Assembly (NCBI GenBank): GCA_964585575.1
Contig: CAZPEM010000048.1
Span: forward strand, 1-20,347
Length of the DNA stretch: 20,347 nt
DNA from: UBA4655 sp964585575
GTDB taxonomy: Bacteria; Planctomycetota; Planctomycetia; Pirellulales; UBA1268
Reading direction: 5' to 3'
The notes beneath the pieces were generated by a model, which did not search any database, had not been told where the DNA came from, and was given only the letters and a program-made list of their open reading frames with translations. Positions 15,268-20,347 of the stretch are shown one piece after another. Made by a program: the position numbers and the translations under genes. Numbering within the stretch: position 1 is the stretch's first letter; each line of letters opens with the position of its first letter.

Positions 15268-15300
15268 CCCGCCGGCTCCTGATGCACGAACGCGTCGAAG

Positions 15301-15342
15301 AGTTGACCGTGAGGGGCTGCCCCGAACCCGCCAGCGTTGACC
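15301..15342 (+). repeat. Dispersed GC-rich repeat, copy D (minimal form)
   Basis: The 5' module (15301-15322) differs from copy C (3622-3643) at one base. It runs straight into the CCCCGAACCC end of the 3' module and then GTTGACC, the start of another unit. The middle is absent, and GGGG-CTG-CCCC (15313-15323) forms a tight hairpin. It lies between the convergent stops of the secreted protein (15267) and glpD (15358), where it could act as a two-way transcription barrier. Confidence 0.75.
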
Positions 15343-15357
15343 CCACGAGACAAGCCG

Positions 15358-16971
15358 TCACGGCAGGCAGGTTTCGGCGACCGCCCGGAAGGCCTCGACC
15401 TGCGACCGCTGCCAGGCTTCGTCGCGGCCGAGCTCTCGCGCGATGATCGAGGCGACGACCGGAGCGGCCTCGATCGCGGCGCGGGCGTCGATGACGAGGT
15501 CGCGGGTGCGCCGGGAGAGGACGTCGTCGACCGTGCGGGCCATCTCCTGGCGGACCGCCCAGACGACCTGAGCGCGGATCGTCGGGAGGGAGGCGTGGAT
15601 CGGAGACGCCAGGCGTGGGTCGGCCGCGGCGAGTTGGCGGATCGACTCGGCGACGGTGCCGTAGACGGCGAGCGGGCCGGGCGATGGTGGCTCGGTGGCG
15701 ATCCCTGCAGCCGTGGTGCCGGCGGGCGGGCTGCCGTGAATCCGGAGCGAGCGGGTCGAGCATGGCCGATGCGGCAGTCCGGCGACCGCCTCGATCCGGT
15801 CGACGGCGTCCTCCGCCATCCGACGGTAGGTGGTCCACTTGCCTCCGGTGATCGTGACGAGCCCGGATCGAGACGACTCGATCATGTGGTCCCGCGGGAG
15901 TGACTTCGTCTCGCGGGACGATCCGGCGGCGACGAGCGGGCGGACGCCGGTGAAGCAGGCCAGGATGTCGGCACGGGTCGGACGCTGGGCGAGTTGCCCC
16001 GCGGCGAGGTCGAGGAGGAAGTCGATCTCGCCAGCGAGCGGCCGCGGCTCGGCCGCCGGTGACGCGATGGGGGTGTCGGTCGTGCCGACGACGACCCGGT
16101 CCCGCCAGGGGATCGCGAAGACGACGCGGCCGTCGGGAGTCTTGGGCACGATGAGAGCCGTGCCGCCCGGCAGGAACCGCGACGGAAGCACGATGTGCAC
16201 TCCCTGGCTCGAAGCAACGATCGGGCGGGCGGCGGGATCGTCGAGCCGGCGGACGGCGTCGCAGAAGGGGCCGGTGGCGTTCACGACGCCGCGGGCGAGG
16301 CACTCGAACGACTCGCCGGTCTCGCGGTCGCGAAGCACGGCACCGGCGATCCTGCCCGCATGCGACAGCATGGCGACGGCCTCGACATGGTTCACGACGC
16401 ACGCGCCCGACGAACGGGCCGTCGCCGCGAGATCGACCGCGAGCCTCGCGTCGTCGAACTGACCGTCGGCGTAGAGAACGCCACCACGGAGCGGTCGCCC
16501 GCCGGGCGATGGCGACAACCCCGGCAGCAGCCGGAGGAGTTCCGACGACGCCACGAAACGTGATCCGCCGAAGCCGCCTGCCGAATCGCGGCTCCCGATG
16601 GAAAGCAGGTCGTAGAGCCCCGTGCCGGCGGCGTAGAACACCCGCTCCCACACGTTATGGCAGGGAATCGCGAACGTGATCGGATGGACGACGTGCGGGG
16701 CGGCCCTCCGGAGGATTGCCCGCTCCCGCAGCGCCTCGCGAACGAGCGACAGGTTGCCTTGCCCCAGATAGCGAAGGCCGCCATGCACGAGCTTCGTGGA
16801 CCGGCTCGACGTTCCGCAGGCGAAGTCGCCACGCTCGACGATCGCGACGGCGTGCCCCCGCAAGGCCGCATCGACCGCGATACCGAGGCCCGTCGCCCCG
16901 CCTCCGAGGACGAGGATGTCCCACGGAAGGCGATGCTGCCGCAGGCGATCGATTCCGTCGTCGCGGTGCAT
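15358..16971 (-). CDS. glpD: FAD-dependent glycerol-3-phosphate dehydrogenase
   Basis: Membrane-associated flavoenzyme that oxidises sn-glycerol 3-phosphate to dihydroxyacetone phosphate and passes electrons to quinone. The 537 residues include the FAD dinucleotide fold WDILVLGGGATGLGIA (17-32) with Glu46 ending the second strand (AVAIVERGDF). The family hallmark SSRSTKLVHGGLRYL is at 55-69. Further on are GVVNATGPFCD, the substrate-side segment GVHIVLPSRFL, the FAIPWRDRVVVGTTDTP strand and GLVTITGGKWTTYRRMAE. A C-terminal DAO_C-like helical domain ends near AVAETCL. It lies 32 nt downstream of a lipoprotein gene on the same strand and is probably cotranscribed. No clear SD precedes the ATG at 16971. 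No glpK or glpF is adjacent, so glycerol uptake genes must lie elsewhere, or phospholipid-derived glycerol 3-phosphate is the source. Confidence 0.95.
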   Translation of the reverse strand: MHRDDGIDRLRQHRLPWDILVLGGGATGLGIAVDAALRGHAVAIVERGDFACGTSSRSTKLVHGGLRYLGQGNLSLVREALRERAILRRAAPHVVHPITFAIPCHNVWERVFYAAGTGLYDLLSIGSRDSAGGFGGSRFVASSELLRLLPGLSPSPGGRPLRGGVLYADGQFDDARLAVDLAATARSSGACVVNHVEAVAMLSHAGRIAGAVLRDRETGESFECLARGVVNATGPFCDAVRRLDDPAARPIVASSQGVHIVLPSRFLPGGTALIVPKTPDGRVVFAIPWRDRVVVGTTDTPIASPAAEPRPLAGEIDFLLDLAAGQLAQRPTRADILACFTGVRPLVAAGSSRETKSLPRDHMIESSRSGLVTITGGKWTTYRRMAEDAVDRIEAVAGLPHRPCSTRSLRIHGSPPAGTTAAGIATEPPSPGPLAVYGTVAESIRQLAAADPRLASPIHASLPTIRAQVVWAVRQEMARTVDDVLSRRTRDLVIDARAAIEAAPVVASIIARELGRDEAWQRSQVEAFRAVAETCLP

Positions 16972-17003
16972 CGGTCGGTTATCCCGGGCAAACCCGGACG
17001 ATT

Positions 17004-18224
17004 TCAGCGGTCGGTCGAAGACCGCGCGGTCCGAAGAAAGTCACCGGCCGGTGGCAACAGCCGCTCGACGGCGTTGCCGGAGACCGTGCACGACACCTCG
17101 TCGGGGCCGAGCCTCGTGATCCGCAGCGTGCCGCTGGCCGGGCTGCCGTCGCCGAGCGTGCCGTCGACGAGGATCACGATCCGATCCCCACCGTGCTCAT
17201 CCCGATCGTGCGACCATGTCCCCTCGGCGAAGCCGCCATCCGAGCAAAAAATCCACGATCTAGTCGACTTCGTGACGGGATCCCAGCCGATGATCTCGGT
17301 GATTTCGCGGTCGCCCTCCCGCCCAGCCGGCGTCTCGTAGCTGACGACCTTGTCGCCCTCTTCTTTTCCGGCGGATGCCGCGTCGGATACGACGTGGCTG
17401 CGAACGAGGTAGGCGTTGCGGGCGCTCCAGAAGCAGTGCGTGGAAGAAGCCTGGTCTCCCCTGCCGGTGCTCTCCCAGTGGCCGAGCAGCCAACGGAGCC
17501 TCGAGAGCGGCTTGACGATGTCGGCGTGGCCCGACACGGGCATCGCCGCCTCGCGGACGCTCTCCAGCAGCCAGCGGCCATTCTGCTTCGCGAGCACCGC
17601 CGAAAAGCGGCTTCGGGCCGGCCGTTCCCCGGCGCAGGCGAGCGTCGAGAAGCCGTCGACGATCGCCACGTCGTCTCGGATAGGCCGGACTGCCGTGAGG
17701 TCGACGCGGACGTCCGCATCGACCTCACGCTCGAACAGCGACGCGAACACGCGGCCGATCGACTCCCGCCCCTTCGTGGACTCGCCGGAATCGAGGTCGA
17801 TGCTCTCGCCCGACTCGCTCCAGTGGGAGACGAGCGACGCGACGTCGCGCTTCCTGAGGGCGGCCACGTAGTCCCGGATGGTGCTGCGAACTTCCTCGGT
17901 CGCCGGCGACTCGGCCGACGGGAATTCGATCGGCTCGACCTGCCTCGCCTCGGACGGCGGGAGCCTCGCGATGATCGAGGGCGGAAGTTCGAACAGCCGC
18001 GGCTTTGAGATAACCTCGGGAATGGGACGGATCGATCGGGACTCTTGAGGACTCGCCGACTGGGTCGCCGAAACCGGCTGTTCAGCGTGAGCGGCGGTCG
18101 TCACCGAGGAGGCCTGCTTGCCGGAACGGCCTGAGGCCGTGGGCCATGGCTCGCTCTTGGCGGAGCATCCGCCAACGCCGGCGGCGAGGAGAAGTACCGG
18201 GGCAAGGAACGGCGGCCGTGTCAC
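17004..18224 (-). CDS. Lipoprotein with NTF2/SnoaL-like and DUF1579-like domains
   Basis: A 406-residue predicted lipoprotein. The start is a GTG at 18224, chosen because GGAGGG lies 6 nt upstream (complement of 18231-18236) and it gives a compact signal peptide with VGGC and lipidated Cys20. The frame is open further up through the assembly gap, but that part is not coding. Residues 21-105 are a Pro/Ser-rich linker. Residues 110-228 (STIRDYVAALRKRDVASLVS... NGRWLLESVREA) match the SgcJ/SnoaL NTF2-like pattern. Residues 240-395 (LRWLLGHWESTG... IIGWDPVTKSTRSWIFCSDGGFAEGTW) resemble DUF1579-like beta-barrel domains. I infer binding of a small ligand rather than catalysis. It leads glpD by 32 nt; a functional link to it is unknown. 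Confidence 0.82.
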   Translation of the reverse strand: MTRPPFLAPVLLLAAGVGGCSAKSEPWPTASGRSGKQASSVTTAAHAEQPVSATQSASPQESRSIRPIPEVISKPRLFELPPSIIARLPPSEARQVEPIEFPSAESPATEEVRSTIRDYVAALRKRDVASLVSHWSESGESIDLDSGESTKGRESIGRVFASLFEREVDADVRVDLTAVRPIRDDVAIVDGFSTLACAGERPARSRFSAVLAKQNGRWLLESVREAAMPVSGHADIVKPLSRLRWLLGHWESTGRGDQASSTHCFWSARNAYLVRSHVVSDAASAGKEEGDKVVSYETPAGREGDREITEIIGWDPVTKSTRSWIFCSDGGFAEGTWSHDRDEHGGDRIVILVDGTLGDGSPASGTLRITRLGPDEVSCTVSGNAVERLLPPAGDFLRTARSSTDR

Positions 18225-18286
18225 GAGGATCCCTCCGTGGAACGCTGACAGAACAGACAAGTGGTCTGAATCCGAATCGTACCCGC

Positions 18287-18341
18287 TGGGATCGAGTGGA
18301 CGCCAGACGGGGGGCATCGCGCAGCCGCTCAGATACTCCCA
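18287..18341. repeat. 55-nt sequence, left copy flanking the assembly gap
   Basis: Identical in all 55 positions to 18442-18496, on the other side of the N run. Begins TGGGATCGAG and ends AGATACTCCCA. It is probably the shared k-mer end of two contigs rather than a biological repeat. The stretch 18225-18286 next to it is the upstream region of the lipoprotein gene and includes TACGAT on the minus strand (complement of 18276-18281) as a possible -10. Confidence 0.85.
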
Positions 18342-18441
18342 NNNNNNNNNNNNNNNNNNNNNNNNNNNNNNNNNNNNNNNNNNNNNNNNNNNNNNNNNNN
18401 NNNNNNNNNNNNNNNNNNNNNNNNNNNNNNNNNNNNNNNNN
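18342..18441. other. Assembly gap of exactly 100 N
   Basis: One hundred unknown bases, the length often used for gaps of unknown size. Open frames that run through it are artefacts. Its position in an intergenic region between divergent genes means no recognised gene is broken by it, but promoter elements could be missing. Confidence 0.97.
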
Positions 18442-18496
18442 TGGGATCGAGTGGACGCCAGACGGGGGGCATCGCGCAGCCGCTCAGATACTCCCA
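18442..18496. repeat. 55-nt sequence, right copy flanking the assembly gap
   Basis: Exact copy of 18287-18341. It continues with a second TACTCCCA, so the octamer occurs twice in tandem (18489-18504). The following 18505-18895 (about 390 nt) holds no gene I can support. It has a 12-nt palindrome GCCCGGCCGGGC (18737-18748), a weak CGGGA/TCCCG pairing (18662-18681) and an A-rich patch near 18880. Confidence 0.85.
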
Positions 18497-18895
18497 TACT
18501 CCCACCGCCGTACCGTCTTCCACGCCGTACTGTCCAGGAATTCATCCGTGCGAACGGGTGTCATGGGCAGTCTCGTTGCGGAATACGGCACGGAAACCAG
18601 GCAGTGGTTCGGTGCGGCGAAGGCGGGGCCGGACGACGAACGGCTGGCCCTACCGGAAATCCGGGACCATCAAAAATCCCGTCTGTCTGGGTGCCGCGGC
18701 TTTTTGGAAGTCGCAGGGGTCGGCCACCGGGGACGGGCCCGGCCGGGCGGCGATGTGCGGCAGAAAGTGCCAAAATGGCCGTGAAATTCGTTCTTGGAGT
18801 CCTTTTGGGGCGGTGTCTTTTGAAGCGGACGGGCCAAGGCGACAAGGCTTCCTCACACCACCCAGACAGCTCACGCCAAAAAAACACCCCAGACC

Positions 18896-18923
18896 TTGAA
18901 ATCGATTTTTCTTCGCCTATCCT
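18896..18923 (+). promoter_or_regulatory. Promoter of the YTV-repeat gene
   Basis: TTGAAA (18896-18901), a 16-nt spacer with a T-rich run, and TATCCT (18918-18923) form the best sigma-70-like promoter in the window. Transcription would start near 18930, giving a leader of about 134 nt before the ATG at 19064. A strong promoter is expected for an abundant envelope protein. Confidence 0.55.
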
Positions 18924-19043
18924 TTGCAGCTTACCAGGCGGTCGAGCGTTTCGGTCGCTGATGCGATGGAGGGTCCTTTCGATCAGCCGACTCCCGGTGT
19001 CGTCGAATTCAGCCCGCGTTTTCTTGTTTCTGGTTTCGTGATT

Positions 19044-19055
19044 CTCCTTAGGAGG
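19044..19055 (+). promoter_or_regulatory. Strong Shine-Dalgarno with local palindrome
   Basis: TAGGAGG (19049-19055) is a near-perfect ribosome-binding site 8 nt before the ATG at 19064. The sequence just upstream, CTCC (19044-19047), can pair with GGAG (19051-19054) around a TTA loop. A pyrimidine/T-rich stretch (19020-19048) precedes it. The site fixes the start of the YTV gene. Confidence 0.7.
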
Positions 19056-19063
19056 TTTTCTCA

Positions 19064-20347
19064 ATGCGTCGATTCATGGCTCTGAGCGTTGCGACGATGG
19101 TCGCCGTGCTCCTGAGTGCCACCTCGGCCGAGGCCGGGTGTCACAAGCACCGTCGCCACCATGGCGGCTGTGCGGATTGCGCCGCTCCCGCAGGCGACTG
19201 CGGCGGCAGTGCTGGTGGTGCTGGCTGTGGCGAAGGTGCCGCCGCCGGTGGTTGTGGTGCCGCTGCCACCAAGACGGTGTACCAGCGGGAGTACGTGACC
19301 GAGATGCGTCCGGTCACGTCGACCGAGTACACCACGGAAACCCGCGAGCGGACCTACACGGTCCACAAGCGTGTTCCGCGGACCGAGGAGAAGACCCGCA
19401 CCGTCACGGTCATGGTCCCCGAGACCAAGACGAAGACCGTTTCGCACACGGTCATGAAGAACGTGACGGAGACGAAGACCTCCGAGTACACGGTCCAGGT
19501 CCCCTACACCGAGCAGGTCGAGCAGACCTACACGGTCATGGAGCCCCAGTCCGAAGAGAAGACCAGCACCTACACGGTGAAGGTTCCCTACACCGAGCAG
19601 GTCGAGCAGACCTACACGGTGAAGGTCCCCTATACCGAGGAAGTCACCACCTCCCGCACGGTCAGCAAGCGGGTTCCGGTCACCACGATGAAGACGGTGC
19701 AGGTCAACGGCGGCCACTGGGAATCCCAGACGGTCACCGTTGACGGCGGCGTCGACGCCTGCGGCTGCCCGTGCCCCCCGAAGACCTGCTGCAAGAAGGT
19801 CTGGGTGCCGAGCTGCGAGACGAAGGAAGTGCCCTGCACGACCTACCAGTGCGTGACCGAGGAAGTCCCCAGCACCCACACGGTCACCAAGTGCCGTGAG
19901 GAGCAGCGGACCCGGACCGTCAGCGTCACGAAGCACCGTGACGAGGAGAAGACCCGGACCTACACCGTGACGAAGATGGTCCCCGTGACCAAGACCCGCA
20001 CGGTCAGCGTCACCAAGCACAAGTCCGAGACCCGGACTCGTGAGTATCAGGTGACCAAGTCCGTGCCGGAGACGGTCGAGAAGGAAGTCACCTACACGGT
20101 GAACGTTCCCACGCAGAAGGAAGAGAAGTACACCGTGACGGTGTATGACTCGGTGCCCGAGACCAAGACCGAGAGCTACACGGTCAAGGTTCCTCACCAG
20201 GTCACGAAGGAAGTGGCCGTTCAGGTCTGCAAGATGGTCGCCGTCGAGGTGCCCGTCGAGAACGGCGGTTGCGGTGGTGCCTCGGCCGGTGGCTGCGGCG
20301 GCAGCAATGGCGCCTGCGGCGGCAGCAATGGCGCCTGCGGCGGCCAC
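19064..20347 (+). CDS. YTV-repeat, Cys-rich secreted envelope protein (3' end outside window)
   Basis: At least 428 residues with no stop before the window end. The signal peptide MRRFMALSVATMVAVLLSA is cleaved after SAEA (about residue 24). The mature N-terminus (25-70) is rich in His, Gly and Cys (CHKHRRHH, GGCADC). From residue 73 on come Thr/Val/Glu/Lys-rich repeats with nine YTV tripeptides and several RTV or HTV variants, often as YTVKVPYTEQVEQ. A Cys cluster lies at about 233-263 (CGCPCPP, KTCCKK, PSCE, PCTTYQC). The visible C-terminus is Gly/Cys/Ser-rich (GGCGGSNGAC). YTV-repeat Cys-rich proteins are known as planctomycete cell-envelope proteins and are thought to be disulfide-crosslinked. 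The start is fixed by the strong SD. The antisense frame is also open for the same length, but codon pattern, signal peptide, RBS and family all support this strand. Confidence 0.92.
   Translation, partial: MRRFMALSVATMVAVLLSATSAEAGCHKHRRHHGGCADCAAPAGDCGGSAGGAGCGEGAAAGGCGAAATKTVYQREYVTEMRPVTSTEYTTETRERTYTVHKRVPRTEEKTRTVTVMVPETKTKTVSHTVMKNVTETKTSEYTVQVPYTEQVEQTYTVMEPQSEEKTSTYTVKVPYTEQVEQTYTVKVPYTEEVTTSRTVSKRVPVTTMKTVQVNGGHWESQTVTVDGGVDACGCPCPPKTCCKKVWVPSCETKEVPCTTYQCVTEEVPSTHTVTKCREEQRTRTVSVTKHRDEEKTRTYTVTKMVPVTKTRTVSVTKHKSETRTREYQVTKSVPETVEKEVTYTVNVPTQKEEKYTVTVYDSVPETKTESYTVKVPHQVTKEVAVQVCKMVAVEVPVENGGCGGASAGGCGGSNGACGGSNGACGGH
19502..19620 (+). repeat. Exact 35-nt internal repeat in the YTV gene
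   Basis: The 35 nt at 19502-19536 recur without change at 19586-19620, 84 nt (28 codons) later, encoding PYTEQVEQTYTV both times. A diverged third start (VPYTEEV) follows at about 19627. DNA-level identity points to recent duplication or gene conversion inside the array. Confidence 0.85.
20294..20347 (+). repeat. 21-bp tandem repeat encoding CGGSNGA
   Basis: TGCGGCGGCAGCAATGGCGCC occurs at 20294-20314 and again at 20315-20335 without change. A third unit begins at 20336 and departs after TGCGGCGGC, where the window ends. It encodes the Cys/Gly-rich C-terminal part of the YTV protein and is likely to vary in copy number between strains. Confidence 0.9.

Noticed and set aside
17004..18545. Lipoprotein frame extended upstream through the N run
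   Set aside because: The extension includes unknown bases and a duplicated contig end. The GTG at 18224 has a good SD and signal peptide.
18505..18895. Possible structured RNA in the gene-free stretch
   Set aside because: I found only short palindromes (18737-18748, 18662-18681) and no match to a known RNA family; a covariance search would be needed to claim one.
18558..18899. A 113-codon plus-strand ORF in the spacer before the YTV gene
   Set aside because: No RBS, no recognisable domain, composition like non-coding sequence, and it runs into the YTV promoter.
19061..20347. A 428-codon open frame on the minus strand opposite the YTV gene
   Set aside because: It is the antisense of a repetitive, high-GC3 gene. 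It has Leu/Gly/Arg/His-rich low complexity, no RBS or known domain, and the plus strand has signal peptide, SD, promoter and family match.

Overview
The window looks like a chromosomal piece of a GC-rich planctomycete, most likely in or near the Pirellulales. The strongest evidence is the last gene (19064 to the window end), a secreted Cys-rich protein built of YTV repeats, a family typical of planctomycete cell envelopes. The proteins of unknown function, the high G/C at third codon positions and the many stop-free antisense frames fit the same picture. A 100-N scaffold gap flanked by identical 55-nt ends indicates a draft or metagenome assembly.

Layout. (1) 129-2320, minus strand: a conserved unknown protein overlaps by 4 nt with a MOFRL-type glycerate 2-kinase. 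(2) 2366-3571, plus strand: bifunctional ribBA diverges from that pair across only 45 bp. (3) 4004-10135, plus strand: a complete Opp/Dpp-type peptide ABC importer operon (lipoprotein binding protein, two permeases, two ATPases), with a 10-nt gap, a 4-nt overlap, a 19-nt gap and a 4-nt overlap, closed by a strong hairpin. The second permease has a long YejE-like periplasmic loop. (4) 10256-15267, plus strand: three exported or membrane proteins without a clear pathway: a one-EF-hand secreted protein, an 860-residue TPM-domain/transmembrane/coiled-coil protein, and a secreted protein of unknown fold. (5) 15358-18224, minus strand: a two-domain lipoprotein (NTF2/SnoaL-like plus DUF1579-like) followed after 32 nt by FAD-dependent glycerol-3-phosphate dehydrogenase. 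(6) 18225-19063: a gene-free stretch with the assembly gap and the promoter and leader of the YTV gene. (7) 19064-20347: the YTV protein, cut by the window end.

The feature least explained by known genes is a dispersed, modular, GC-rich repeat. There are four copies here (1-97, 3566-3616, 3622-3776, 15301-15342), all directly at the 3' ends of genes, one overlapping the stop codon of ribBA. It behaves like a REP/RIP-type extragenic element with fixed ends and a variable middle. I see no defence system, CRISPR array, phage, transposase, tRNA or rRNA. Metabolically the genes are ordinary (riboflavin synthesis, glycerate and glycerol-3-phosphate use, peptide uptake); the envelope proteins and the repeat family are the less-charted part.
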